From: Salvia splendens
Lineage: Eukaryota; Streptophyta; Magnoliopsida; Lamiales; Lamiaceae
Reading direction: 5' to 3'
Length of the DNA stretch: 64,000 nt
Assembly (NCBI RefSeq): GCF_004379255.2
Contig: NC_056050.1
Location: forward strand, 15,183,514-15,247,513
A program made the translations under genes and the position numbers. The notes under the pieces are model-generated. The model worked only from the letters and a program-made list of their open reading frames with translations, did no database searches and had not been told where the DNA came from. Numbering within the stretch: position 1 is the first letter of the stretch; each line of letters begins with the position of its first letter. This document shows, one piece after another, positions 11,399 through 23,813 of this stretch.

Positions 11399-11506
11399 TC
11401 AGTCATCAAACTCGTGCTTGTGATCTAATAGGTAGTTGGCTGCAAGCTCCTCATTTTTATTGCAGGCAAAGAATACATCCACGACCAATGCACAATCATC
11501 AGACAT
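11399..11506 (-). pseudogene. RAD23 C-terminal UBA2 domain fragment
   Basis: The minus strand encodes about 35 residues ending in a stop at 11399-11401. The core reads [19 protein letters not shown] followed by KHEFDD and the stop. This is the extreme C-terminus of plant RAD23, the ubiquitin receptor that carries substrates to the proteasome and helps stabilise XPC in DNA repair. The UBA2 core and terminal position match the family. The usual MGFDRA is MSDDCA here, which suggests decay. No ubiquitin-like, UBA1 or XPC-binding exon was found between here and 13900, where a solo LTR and a MYB-like pseudogene follow. It is most likely a captured or orphaned last exon. A live gene with very distant exons is less likely. 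Confidence 0.75.
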
Positions 11507-11750
11507 CGTCACTTGGAGGCATGATGAAGATTTTATCCTCTTTATATATAAAAAGAATTTCATAATTTTTCTTCTCTAGAAGAGATAATATTTTGTGAGG
11601 AGCTATACCCAATATTTTCAATTAACTGCAATCCAACATAACTTGCACAAAAACACTACCCAATCAAGTATAACTATTGGATTTACTGAAAGAAAATGAT
11701 AGAAAGAGGAATGTATGGATGATAAGAAAAAATAAGCAAACACAAAATAG
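11507..11750. other. Intergenic between RAD23 fragment and solo LTR
   Basis: AT-rich; upstream RAD23 exons would be expected here on the minus strand, but none was recognised. Confidence 0.4.
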
Positions 11751-11755
11751 ATAAT

Positions 11756-13295
11756 TGATAAGGCCTATTTCATGCATCGGTTTAGGGGCAAAATGTATGC
11801 TACTTGATCAGTTTATCGCGCAAAGTGAGCATTCATTATGCAGGAATGCCGCCTGACCAAGGCAACAAGGCCAAGCTGATCAAGTTGGTACAAAAGGTGA
11901 AAAAGGCCAAAAATCGGGTGAAATGATCAAGGGGGTGATCAAGCAGTTAGGCGGGGACCACTGCGTTCTAGAAGAAGGACACATGAGGCTAATGAGCTGG
12001 ATGATGATCATCATTCTGTTATCAAGGACGACGTTCTAGAAGGGGACACGTGCTGAAAAACAAGATGCAAGGACGGAGCTGAGTCATCATTCTGTTATTG
12101 AGGAGCGACGTCATTCTAGAAGAAAGGCACGTATCAATCGATGAGACGCTCGATCACAGCTTGAGCGAATATCCTCTTCCGAGATCGTTATCCAGCTGGA
12201 GGTCATTGCGGCGAGCTTATAAATAGAGGATGTGCCACCATAATCAAAATCTTCTTTTTAGCATCTTCCTTTTAGTTTCTTATTTTATTTTCCTTTTTTC
12301 CGTTCTAGTTAAGCGTAGTTCTCCAATTCCAAAGATAGCTAGAAATGGTTAGTTAGAGAGAGAGCGACCGAAAGGGAGCGCGCCAGAATACTCAATATCT
12401 GTTCAGGCATTGTCTCAAGTTTCCAATCGAGAGCTTCTCGGCCTTACTCGCTTTCTTATTTTCTGAAGTTGTTAGCTTAGTTTAATTCCGTGTTGTTCCG
12501 TAGTTAAAGAATCGACCTTTTTGTATTCCGTTTGTTCACAGCACTGTTCTGAGCTTTGGGTATAAAAGTCGAAGTTGTTTTGTTTTCGTCATCTTATTTA
12601 CTGTTCCAGTTCAGTTTCGTCTTTTAGTCTTCGATTCAGTGTTTAATCATGATGAATGGCAAAGTGTTGTGTTTTTCGTAGCATGTCTAGGTAGTTAAGT
12701 TCTTTTTCCCGCATGTCGCTTACTTGATCCACTAATTGTGCCAGCATTATATATAGCTTGATAACTGTTCTGAGCTTTGGGTATAAAAGTCGAAGTGTTT
12801 TGTTTTCGTCATCTTGTTTACTGTTCCAGTTCAGTTTCGTCTTTTAGTCTTCGATCCAGTGTTTAATCATGATGAATGGCAAAGTGTTTGTGATTTTCGT
12901 AGCATGTCTAGGTAGTTAAGTTCTTTTTCCTGCCTGTCGCTTACTTGATCCACTAATTTTGCCAACATGATAAATAGCTTGATCAAGTAGTTAGTTTACA
13001 TTTTTCCTAGCATAAACACAGTAGCGTAAAAATTCCCAACTTAAAGCGTGGCAGCAGCCGAACCCTGTTCACTACTCACACACTCGATACACCAGTTTCT
13101 CTGTGGGATCGACCCCGTTCTTGCCGCTTTACTGTTAAAGTAATGCGAGTTGGGAGTTATAAATTATATTGGTGGTGAGCGAGAGCGAGAATATCTTGAT
13201 CAAGTGGCAACGACATTTGCTAACTGATTCACCCGATCAGTGATAATCTGATTATTTGATCCACTCGTAAGAACATCTCATTCCCTTCCCAACCA
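11756..13295 (+). mobile_element. Solo LTR of an Athila/Tat-like family related to element B
   Basis: This 1540-bp LTR starts TGATAAGGCC and ends CCCAACCA. It has a perfect TSD, ATAAT, at 11751-11755 and 13296-13300. It is homologous to the LTRs at 17405-18569 and 35266-36285 but inverted relative to them and more diverged. Shared blocks include TTCATGCATCGGTTTA, CGTTCTAGAAG, TTGGGAGTTATAAAT and AAGTGGCAACGAC. No internal retroelement DNA adjoins it, so it is a recombination product. Confidence 0.88.
12543..12984 (+). repeat. 221-bp tandem duplication inside the solo LTR
   Basis: The unit beginning ACTGTTCTGAGCTTTGGG occurs at 12543 and again at 12764. The copies differ by scattered substitutions and small indels. 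The duplication is not present in the element B LTRs. It probably falls in the R/U5 part of the LTR and accounts for part of the extra length. Confidence 0.85.
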
Positions 13296-13392
13296 ATAAT
13301 GATTCAAAATATGTTTCCAAGTTCAAAAAACCATCACAAAAAAGGTTTACCATACACAAAAATTGAAATTGGTTCAAAACACATTACTAAAT

Positions 13393-13893
13393 TCAAAACA
13401 TCTTTAAAAAAGGCTTATACTCCAACACCATTAGCACATACTCCTCCTTTACTGTCTCACGCAGTCCCATGAAGAAGTCGAGACGTTCCACCTAATCTAA
13501 TATAAATCCACACACAGCAAATTATTGCATAATTGATAGCCCCGGCACAACTTCGACGAGATCAATCACTTCTTTACGGTCTTTAGTGAGGTCAAACTCA
13601 TATCCAATACGGGAAGCTAAGCATTGAAGATGATCATTGGTATCATCATGCATTTTCCCAAGCATATCAACCAGACCATCATCCATTCCTCCCGCAGCTG
13701 CGGCCTTGCGCTTCTTTGCTGATGTATTCTGCGTCGTTGTTTCACGTGCACTACCATCTGAGTCTCCATTAGGAAATTGCTGGTCAGGCACTTCGTTCGG
13801 CATGAAGAAATCTCTGAAGCCCACGTTATAATTATTGTCCACGCCAAACCCCCCGAGGTTCTCTTGTAAACATATGTTGTTTACTGCATCCAT
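13393..13893 (-). pseudogene. MYB/SANT-like (Harbinger-associated type) C-terminal pseudogene
   Basis: An open stretch (13893-13522) has an acidic and polar start, a basic KKRKAAAAGG segment, then GLVDMLGKMHDDTNDHLQ and LASRIGYEFDLTKDRKEV. This is the C-terminal region of plant MYB/SANT-like proteins that pair with PIF/Harbinger transposases or derive from them. The same frame continues through two nonsense codons to VERLDFFMGLRETVKEEY, a typical ending, and stops at 13393-13395. The N-terminal MYB domain is absent; an upstream exon may be lost. It is best read as a pseudogene. Confidence 0.7.
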
Positions 13894-14627
13894 TATGTCC
13901 TCCGCACAAACCCCCGAAATAAAAATATTTGATTAGATCAATGCACAAGGACAATTAAGGAATTAAATCAATTTAATTAGGTCAAATTTGTCATTACATA
14001 TTTATTTATGGTTTCATAACTTCCCTATCAAACAAAGTGGACTAACTAGAAAGAAATTAACTAAAATATCAAACACTGAGATATTAAAATCATATCTCTC
14101 CCTAACTTGGTCCTAAATCTTGGTCACTAACTAACCTAGGTATATCCTACGTCACTTATCAAACAAGTCCTTAATATTATTCAATATTTTATTAATCAGA
14201 GTATTGCAATAATTAATTTATGGGGTCGCAAAGCCACATGCTCAGGTTCAGCCAATAATTATGTTTCCTATCTAAATTTAAAGAACTTTCTGACTTTTCA
14301 ATGCTGGAAGAAATGTAATAAGATTCGCTTATTCTTCCAATATTATGACAAATATGTTGTTATATTATCATAAAATAAATAATAAATAAACATATTATTG
14401 TATGACTGATAAATTGCCGTTGCTTGGGAAAAATTTTCCTCCATTGTAAAATTAAACATATTATTGTACATCCTACGAAAAATTATGCCTCACAACCAGC
14501 TTCAACTGTATCCTTTTAACTTTATTTTGCAAATTGATAGATCGTCGACGGTGGGGTGTGGTGTGCGTAAATTAAGGATTTACTAATATGTCCTCAGTTA
14601 CACTCAAGATTTCCACCTTTTCTTTTT

Positions 14628-14805
14628 AGTTTGACTCACTAAAGACGTTCACTTTCTATATTTGAAAATAAATCACTCTCTCCTATCTCCTTATTAAAAT
14701 ATTCAACTACATTTTTTTGTCTCTCTACTTACTCCACCTAACAATTTCTCTTAAAATCTCATGGCACTAAAAAATGTGGACATTTTAAGTGAAACAAAAG
14801 AAGTA
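14628..14805. repeat. Stowaway-like MITE, same family as the one in PME intron 2
   Basis: It shares TTCACTTTCTATATTTGAAA, the CTTATTAAAATATTCA word and the ATGTGGACATTTTAAGTG end with the copy at 7479-7646. The right end is followed by GTA. Boundaries are approximate. Confidence 0.5.
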
Positions 14806-15229
14806 CATTAAAGACTTTCTTGTAGCTTTTATAATTATTTTTTAAATATTGGCTCTCTTTGTTATCATTATATAAATAGGGTGGTTTTGAAGTTGTCTCT
14901 TAGTCTCTTTTATCTTAAAAGTATACATGTGGTAACTCATATACTATAACCAACAATAAAGAAGATTTAATTAACATCATGACAAATAAAAGCTAGCTAG
15001 ATACAACCATATGAAAAACTAAGACTAGAATTTATATACTGCTGTAAAGCATGATTTGTGTTACTTATATGAAAAAAATATATCCAGCTTTTATCTAATT
15101 AATGTAAAGAAATATTTTTAGACATTATGTTTTATATTTCATTTGTATTGTATTTTACAATTATTTATATCAGTCTAATTCTTATGTATTTTAGATATAA
15201 TAGTGAAACATGTCATTACAAATTTTAAT

Positions 15230-15275
15230 CCACTTTGACAGCTACGTTCAAACCACTTTGACAGCTACGTTCAAA
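15230..15275. repeat. 23-bp perfect tandem duplication
   Basis: Two identical copies of the unit starting CCACTTTGACAGCTACGTTC lie head to tail (15230-15252 and 15253-15275). Confidence 0.9.
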
Positions 15276-16424
15276 TCTTATGGGCATAACAATTAAAGAT
15301 TTCAGCTATGTATTTTGTTCTGTATCTTAAATAATTTGGTCCAGGGCCATTGAATATTTATAGGGGCCTCCTCATTTCATCCTTTCCCCCTCCTTTTTCG
15401 TACTTATTTTTCAAATTTAAATCATTACAATATACTCTGGCATAGGCAATATGGCAATCAAAATTTACACCTGTCATTGGTTACAACTATTTTTTCAATC
15501 ATTTAGCTCTTGCTCTATCCGTGTATACAATTCTCATTTTTTCCAGGTACAGATTTGAAGAAAATTTAAAAAAAATTGGATGGTAAAAAGTTAATGATAT
15601 ATGAGTCTCACTTGAATATTTTAATTAAAATTTAAATGAAGTGAGTTAATAGACTATGGACCTATTACAATTTATATTAAAAATGAATTGTGACTCTTAT
15701 TTGCGAACGGAGAGAGTACTATTGTGTTGGATTAATGTTGTTATGTTTTAAGATCCAGAAATATGTTACTGGTCCTTGTTGGTTAAATAAGAAGATTGAA
15801 TAGCAATGTACTTACTCTCTCCACCCACAAAAAATAATTATATTTTTTTAGTCCGTAGTCTCTTCCCGAAATAGAATACTTGTCCTAAAATTTGTTATTG
15901 CCAACTTATAATCTGCAAAACTAAACTAATACGAGTAATATTAAAAAAAAAAACTAGTAGAATTATTTAAGTGCTCATTAATTGAAGATATCTGCTGCGA
16001 ATTTGCACTCCGTTTCTAACCTCTGGTGCTGACTTAAATACGCTATGACCGTTACAGTTGTGTCATTAAAATTTCCAAATACACTAACCAGTCTTTATAA
16101 ATTTCACATTTATTATCTGCTTGCATTGTCCCTCTTAGACAGACAAAATCAATTTTGGCTATAAATCAATCAATAACTCATGTATAGAGAGTTTGGCTAT
16201 GAATTTTAACTAAATAGCGAATGCTAAATAAGGCACATTACTCGTATTAACTCACAGCATCCAACAAATATTCTTATTACGTGGTTTTTCCCAAATTATG
16301 TATGCAATTTTAAATAGTTGAATCTTTATTCCATACTAGGAGTAGTACTGTTTAAAGTTTAATGGTACAAAATTGAAACTAGTTTCGGTTCCAATCGTTG
16401 GTCTATTTTTTTCTTTATGTTATT

Positions 16425-16500
16425 AATTTTAGAGTGTTTCGCTAGAATTGGTTGAAATATGTAATTTTAGAGTGTTTCGCTTGAATTGATTGAAATATAC
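16425..16500. repeat. 38-bp imperfect tandem duplication
   Basis: The unit AATTTTAGAGTGTTTCGCT plus a GAATTG/TTGAAATAT tail occurs at 16425 and 16463, with a few mismatches. Confidence 0.85.
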
Positions 16501-17404
16501 ATCGAAGTACGTAAAATAATTCAATTATATTAAAAATATTTGTATAAAAATGTTTGTATAAATTAGAATGGGTTAGCGAATAACAAGTTGTATTCATCCT
16601 ATTTATTGTGTTGTATTTATTTACTGAATTAAGTAAAATGAGAATAAAGTAAAAGTGGAGTAAGAATAAAGTACGAGAGATTAAAAGAATAAATGACTAG
16701 GTGATAATGTAACAATCCAAAACAAAATATGACAACACTAATAAAACGAAAGAGGTATTACTATTGAATATCAGTTTATCATTAATTAGTAAGTTATTTG
16801 TGACGCCCCATAAATTTCGCGCAAGGATTTGAAGCATAATTTCTTTTTCTATGGAAATGAAGGAATTTTTGCATTAGAGATAATAATAATTTTCGACATG
16901 GAGCTCAATGGATTTTTTTTAGCAAGCAACTAGTTGAATTCAATTTCAAAGGATGACTTAAGTAGCATTTCATTTTATCACGTTGGACAAAGTACTCGAA
17001 ATTTTTGAATCAAGATATCACCCTGGAAAATACAAACGTTGGGAGAGGAAATTCCCAATAAATTGCAATTGAAAGAAAGTCAAAAGGATCTCCAATTGGA
17101 AATAGAAATAAGAGAAGATGCTAAGAGTTATCAAATGATATACTACACATATACATAAGGGAATGCATGGACGTGTATAATGTTTATGTATGCATGGGAA
17201 TTTGCAAGTCCTAATTTAACTTTTTCCCAAACAAGAAATTTAAGAGACATACTTTACAAGGAAGAAGTCCATCTTTCATGGAAAAATGTTACATAAGAAT
17301 TTTGGGAAAGAAGACATATCTACTTTACAAAAGCTATCCTACATAGAGAGCTATAAAGGGGAAAGGAAACAATTGCTATAAACTACACATATCCTTGAGG
17401 GTTT

Positions 17405-18569
17405 TGGTGAGGTCAAGATCGACGGATTGGAATTGGATCAAGTTATATGGAAGATAACTGAACCGTTCGGATCAGTTAGCAAATTGTCGTTGCCACTTAA
17501 TCAAATCAATCCTCAAACCGACTCACGCAAGAAAAATATTTATAACTCCCAATTTTGCACAACTTTAACAGTAAAGAGGCAAGTTTGGGGTCGATCCCAC
17601 AGAGAAGATGGTGTGTCGAGTGTGTGAGTAGTGAACGGGAGGGGGGGTTGGCTGCTGCCACGCTTTAACTTGAGAGTTTTTAACTACTGTTTTTAATCTA
17701 GGCAGAATTAAACTAGCTAGCTTGATCAATGGAACTTTAACTGCTGGGTCAAGTAAATTGCAGGTAACAGCAGAAAAGTAAATGCGAGGATGTAAATGAA
17801 AAATAACTTCGATTAAACTAAAAACTGAGTATAGCGTGAATTTAAACTAAGCTAACACTTCGGAAACTAAGAAAGCGGTAAAAACTGAGAAGAATCTCAG
17901 CGGGAAACTTAAGATAACGCTAACAGAAATGAGTATTCTGCAGCGCTCCATTCGGTCTCCCTTTTAACTAAGCTATCTAAACTAAGTTAGAGAACTGAAC
18001 TAAACTAAGCTAGAGAGATGAATTAAACTAGATAACTAAGCTAAACTAAACTAAACGGAAAGTAAAGTGTAGGATCTCTTTTTGTGATGGCACACCCTCT
18101 ATTTATAAGCTCGATTCGGCCTCCAGCTGGATAACGATCTTGACAGGGAATATTCGCTCATGCTGAGAATGAGCGACTCATTGATTGCTACGTGCCCTTC
18201 CTTCTAGAACGACGATGCTTTGAAGTAACAGATTCCTGACTGAGCTCTGTCCTTGCGTCTCATAAGCTAGCACGTGTCCCCTTCTAGAACGTCGTCCTTG
18301 ATAACAGAATGGTGCGCCATATCCAGCTCATTTCCTCACGTGTTCTTCTTCTAGAAGCCAGCGGTCCCCGCCTAACTGCTTGATCACTCCCCCTTGATCA
18401 ACTCCTCCGATTCTTGGCCTTTTATCGCCTTTTGTACTTGCTTGATCAGTTCGGCCTTGCTGCCTTGGTCAAGTGGCATTTCTGCACATTTAACACTTGT
18501 TTTACGCGATAAACCGATCAAGTAGCATACATTTTACCCTTAAACCGATGCATGAAATGAGCCTTATCA
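17405..18569 (-). repeat. 3' LTR of element B
   Basis: This 1165-bp LTR reads TGGTGAGGTC to GCCTTATCA on the plus strand. It is about 145 bp longer than the right LTR, which lacks a block equivalent to about 17555-17700. It is otherwise very similar. The homologous region also occurs, inverted, in the solo LTR at 11756-13295. Confidence 0.92.
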
Positions 18570-20249
18570 AACTGTTCACACTTAAAACATACTTGTCCTC
18601 AAGTATAAAGAAAAAGAAAAGAAAAAGATAAGTAAAATTTCTGGCATGGTTTACTTATTTCACAAGTAAAAGAAAAAAAAAACGAAAAGAGAAACAAGAC
18701 CTTAAGATAAAAACACGTATTCACATGCATGCATTAGACCGGATAATTTTTCGACAATCATACCCGAGGTCGAGGTTATTCCATTTGCCAGTAGCTTGTG
18801 TTTCTTCTCTTTCGCTTTTGCTTGATCAAGGTGTCAGCTTGTCAAGATTGGTCAATATAAAAACCACTATTTGATTCACTCTGTCACTCATTTCTCACCA
18901 GAGATGTTAGGACTGTTCACTCGGTGTTGACATAAATTTAATACTTTGAATCGGACTACACAAGATAGTTCCTTAAGGTCTTTGTTTTGGGTTGTAACGG
19001 GGCTCAAGGGTAGTAACGTATTAGGGTAGGGTCCTACGGGTTCTAAGTTCAAATATAAATTTTTTTAAAAAAAATCACATGAGTCGAAAAGCCAAAGATT
19101 TGACTAAACTCGCTGGAACAGAATTGGGATATTTATTTCTTCCTCTTCTTGATGCTCCTTCTCGATCAAATTTCGACCTTTAGCCTTATAACTTTCGGCT
19201 TATTTGTTTACTTTTGATTTTCTGGGTCAGGTTACAACTATTTCCTGCCTTTTTTTCTCTCAAATCTTTTCATCATTTTTTATATGATCAACCCTATTGT
19301 CTAACTTGATCAACCCGGCTACCCTTTATTTCAATCATTCTATTGTTATCCCCTTTTGTTTCCCTTGGCAAGCTTCATCTCTTCGACCCTCTTTTCTCAT
19401 GTGATATGAAACTTGTATTTGGTCTTAAGGCTTCAAAGAATGGGTAAGGGTGTTTGGGCTCAAAGTGGTTAACTAAGGGGTGCCTTGATTAGTGAGGCGG
19501 GTTTGTGGAACGAAGGAAAAGAAATAGCTCAAGTGGTTAAGTCCTAATGCCTTTAGTCCTTACTACTTGTGTAATCTTCATCTCAATACTAAAAATCACC
19601 CTCTCGTAAAAATATCTTTTGTAAAAATAGTAGAAAGTGTTCTATTTTTGGCTTATAACTCACATATAGAGAGGCTTCACAGTTGGTTTAGAAATTGAGC
19701 GTTTCTATCATACTTGCGTCGTTCAAATTGATCAAGTTTTTGCAATCAAGTTTTTACATGCGAGCATACTGAATCCTTTTTCTAACTCTTCCAAAAGGTA
19801 ATCAAGTCTTCCATTTATCCAATTTCATGCATATTGCCTATTTTATTACTAACTGAATTTGTTATTTTTGAAAATTTTTAGCATGTATGAATCTACTGTA
19901 ACTAATCCGTCCCCCTTTCCCACTGCATATGAACTCGCCCTCGAGGGACTGGATGCAGTGGAAAAAAAGGGTTAGGCACAGGCATCGGCACAACAAACAA
20001 GGAAAACTTCCCACACTTAGACCAGACATTGGGCTAAGTGTGAGACAGTGCCAGCGATCAACGCATGCTAACAAATAAAAACATACAAATAAGACAGGTA
20101 AGCAAAGAAAAATGGCATGCATACTTCTCACACTTAGACCCAACACAGACCTAAGTGTGATACGGGATAGAATGACAGTTATACATACCATGAACAAATT
20201 AAAACTAAAATTGTTTTGAAATTAATGTGAGCTGAGATAGAGGTTGTAC
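18570..20249 (-). other. 3' non-coding internal region of element B
   Basis: It lies between the third ORF and the 3' LTR. Next to the LTR the minus strand reads CTTGAGGACAAGTATG and then AAGTGTGAACAGTT, the usual lead-in and polypurine-like tract of this clade. AAGTGTGAGA and AAGTGTGGGAAG words recur near 20010-20160. No coding potential was recognised in about 1.7 kb. Confidence 0.6.
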
Positions 20250-22217
20250 TCAATGCTTTCCGGGAGGATTACTGGGAGAGGCTGAGGTATGCTTGAAGGA
20301 AAATGGGCGCTGAGACGGAGGAGAGCTTGTTGAGAGAGGTGGTGGTCGTTTGGCAGGGGTCTGGTCTTGGGTATTTCCCACCATCCTGGCCAGCATAACT
20401 AGTTGAGCATTTGAATTCTCCACCAGCTGCATCAATGTCTGCTCCACTTGGAGCTTCCATGCATTGTCAGTGCTTGCAGCCTCCTCTTGCTCCATCCTTG
20501 GAGTGGGCGTCTGCTGTGTATCTTCTTCTTCTCCATCGGCAAGGTTTGCTGAGGCCTCCTTTAGCCTTCTTTTCCTCTGGGGATGGCTTCTTTGCTGCTC
20601 CCGCCGGCCTGCTGCGTAAAGCTAAAAATTCTCTCCCTTCGTCTTTTCTAAAACCTGAATTCTAACAAAGAAGTCAAGGTCAAACATTTCAGGACTAGGG
20701 CAAAAGATGGGACGTCCGACTCTTTTCATGATCCAGTTCCTCCTCAGATAGGCCCCGAGGAGGTGGCAGATGTTCAAATGGCGGGCAGCATGGGTAGCCA
20801 TCTGGTTCATGGAATACGCAAGCCAGAACCCCAGGTGGACTTTCCTCTGTTCTCTCATACTCCACATGAAATAGAGCTCAGCCAGAGTGAAAATCGCCAG
20901 TGTGTTTGCTTGTCCGAGGAGATTGGAGGCCAGGTAAACCTGGGCTAGGCGGAGGGCAGGATCAGCAATAAGATGTCCTCTGGATTCAGAAGTTCTTAAA
21001 GTAGGGGCGCATCTTCCGCATATTGCCTTCCAGACGGCTTGCTGATCGAATTCTGGTTTCTTCTGCGAGAGACCGATATCTCGCCCAACCCAGACCCCGT
21101 CAGCCACCTGTTGTTCCGTATAGAGGCCCATCCGGATAGAGAAGTCGTTTAGGCTCATTAGTTGTTCCTGGCCAAAAACCCTGAAGGAAACACTCTCTTC
21201 ATTCAGGTCTGAACTTCCGGTAAAGCGGAAGGGTGTGAAAAACTCCTTGGCTAGGTCCTCAGGCACAGGGGCCTCATCGACCTCTAGCAACCATTCAAAA
21301 CCTATGCCGGCAATGTAGGCTAAAAACTTTTCCTTCATTTCTATCTTCTCCAGGGATGGCTGGTGCAGCATCTTTCCCGCCTTTAACTTCTTCTAGGAGG
21401 TCACCCTTTGGTGCACCTCCTTTTGCATCTTAGGATCATCGAATTCCATCATCTGTTGGCGAAGAGATGGGGTCAACACCACATGCTGAGAAGAGTAGGC
21501 GATGGAAGGAGAGGTTTCAGGCAATTCCTCTCCAGTCGAATCGCTGCCCTCATCTCCTGGTTGTGAGGAAGCGGGCGCAGAAGCATCTGCAATGGTGACC
21601 TCTGTGTCAATGGGGCGGCTTCTCTTGGGAGTAGGGAGAATACTCTCCTTCCCCTTCCTCTTTATTTCTCTCTTTTCCCTCGCCAGGCTGCCCTCGGTAG
21701 CTTCTTCCTCCTCTCCAGCCTCATGAATATGAGGCTTTTCTGGTTCCTCTTTATCCACCAGCCTCCGTACTGTGCGTGGCCTCTGCACCACCGTTTCCTC
21801 CTCACCTCGTGTTTTCGGGTTTTCAGCTACCTCCAGGAGCCGATTCGTTGTCATACGCCGCATCTGACAACGTAGTGGTTCCTCTTCCTCCGTCTCCCCA
21901 TAGTTGGACAATGGGCGGAATTCCTCTTCCTCTTCATTGTTGATGCCGTCGCCCTCAGTCGAATGCGGCGTATGGAGTGAAGTGGAGCCGCCACCGCCTG
22001 CTGGCGAAGGAATTGCGAACGGCTGCCCATAATCCTCCCCCAACCCTTCTTCATCGGCAGCGTCTGCGCTACATTGCATTGGTTGGGTTGGGGACGAAGG
22101 TTTGGGTGATGTAGGAGAGCTAGGTGGGATCTTTGGTTTAGGGGACAAAGCAGGATTTTTAGACCGGGAAATCCCAAGTCTAGCTTTGAGTTCGGCGTAT
22201 GGTGCTGCATCATCCAA
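20250..22217 (-). pseudogene. Third ORF of element B (Athila ORF-1/env-position protein), two nonsense codons
   Basis: One minus-strand frame of about 656 codons is broken only by TAG codons at 21393-21395 and 20622-20624. The first third is low-complexity: Pro/Ser-rich, then acidic runs (EEEEEF), then basic KRKGKE. The middle (about 21371-20622) has a structured domain with FLAYIAGIGFEWLLEV, FRVFGQEQLMSLNDFSIRMG and W/Cys-containing segments, resembling the plant-transposon domain named Arabidopsis retrotransposon ORF-1. The tail is polar with a short coiled segment. It sits 3' of pol, where Athila-type elements carry an env-like or extra ORF. No clear signal peptide or membrane segment was seen. 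Its role is unknown. Copia C begins 150 bp upstream of the first Met. Confidence 0.7.
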
Positions 22218-22367
22218 CTCGCGAGGTATTCTCAGGAGGACTTTATTGATGTGCTGGAGGGTTTCTTCATCTATTTCGGGACTTGGAGTTGCGGTGCTGG
22301 TTTATGGTGGTGCGGTGTTTGACGTACACAATTTAGGATTTTTTTGACGAACTTGGGATGAAGTTTC

Positions 22368-23799
22368 TGTTATGGTTTAGTATACTGAAAAGCATGTTTC
22401 GAGCAAATTCGCACGAATAGGAATCTTGCTTATATACGGAAAAACTCTACAATCCACTTTTAACCCGATTCAGTATTATTCGAGCAGTTTGCACGAATAG
22501 AATCAGTATATTATTACATTGTGTTTACTTTTGCGTTTATAAGATGTTTTATAAACATTTAAATGCATAAGAAGTAAACAAAGCCTAAGTCTTTTGCTTA
22601 ATAGACTGGTTGTGGGCGTCGTCCACTTTAAGGTAACTACAGTCGGTTCTATGCAATGCTTTGCAAAAGAAAAAGAAGAATTTCACAACCTAGATAGGCT
22701 TTGGCTACCTATCGTGAAAGGTTGCAATGTCAGTCCGATTATTTCCAAGCCTTATTGAAATAAGATGACGTTGGTGTGGTATAGCACTGAATGGATCTAA
22801 CAACAAGACGTGTCTTTATGCTATCTACTGAAAGACGGGGTCTTGTTAAATATTTAGTTCTTAATCAATGTACGTTAGCATTGAGCATACGATATTGAGT
22901 ATCTACTACTTTGACTTACCAAAGGTGCAGGTTTTTCGTCACCCAATGATCCAGGTATATTGGGTAGTGGTGATCATTATCTAGCGGTGCTAGGATTGCT
23001 ATTATGTTGAATCGCGTTTTATTATTCGGAAACTGACCAGTTGGAGTTTTATTACTCTATGAATAATAAATAAGTGTTTCTTGCTAAGTCTACTCTTGGA
23101 GTTAATAAGATGTTAATTAATTAAGTCCATAGCAGACTTTAATTAATTAATGGGCATTTATATCTTAAGCGCGAGAAATGAATAATAAACAAAATGGAAA
23201 CCCAGAATACTTATAATTTCGGATTTGGATGGGGAGTTCAATAATACGTCTGTAGTGACTGCTCGTAATATTCCAATATAAGCTTGTATTAAATTGTGGG
23301 TTCAATATGAACTATTATAAATAGGAGAATAAAAGAGACAGAAAAATGATTTTTTTGTGTTAGAATTTTCGTCCCTCTCTCTAATTAGAAGAGGAACAGT
23401 TTTTTCTACTTCTTTTCTCCTCCGTGAGTTCTTCAGCTTCTCCTCCGTGAGAAAGTTCTGTCTTCTTTATTCGAGTCCTAGTGTTTCGATAAGATCAGCC
23501 CACCCTGATATCGGAATACAGTTCGGGACACCAGTCAGAAGATCTGTGGTCTAGTATTGAAGATCATCGTGGAGAAGACGCGAGCAATCGACGATTCTTT
23601 GGAGAATCAACGAGGTAAATTGGCTAACTCCGTAGCAAGCATGTTTTAGGGATTTTTTGTACTAAAGCATGTTTGAAATTCAAGTTATGAGCATGATACA
23701 TGTGATAATTACGCGAATAGATTTTGTCTGAATAATCTGCTAAATAGATCCGTATTATGTGATCCGTTAGAACGCACGCTTCCGCTACCAACCCTTACA
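22368..23799 (+). repeat. 5' LTR of copia element C
   Basis: This 1432-bp LTR lacks two blocks present in the 3' LTR: about 50 bp at the equivalent of 23016 and about 70 bp at the equivalent of 23306. Both blocks also occur in the LTRs of copia E, so they are ancestral and were deleted from this arm. TATAAATAGGAG near 23317 is a likely LTR promoter TATA. Confidence 0.9.
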
Positions 23800-23801
23800 A
23801 T

Positions 23802-23813
23802 TGGTATCAGAGC
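23802..23813 (+). other. Primer-binding site of copia element C (initiator tRNA-Met)
   Basis: TGGTATCAGAGC lies two bases after the LTR end, the standard plant copia primer site complementary to tRNA-Met(i). Confidence 0.95.

Larger units (their letters stand above)
13894..16793. other. Long AT-rich intergenic stretch
   Basis: No gene or RNA was recognised in about 2.9 kb. It contains a MITE (14628-14805), two short tandem duplications (15230 and 16425) and other CTCTCT-type ends suggestive of Stowaway remnants (around 15710, 15815 and 16755). Confidence 0.5.

Noticed and set aside
17427..17627. 66-codon ORF matching one at 35240-35497
   Set aside because: The two are alike because both lie in the LTRs of element B; not a gene.
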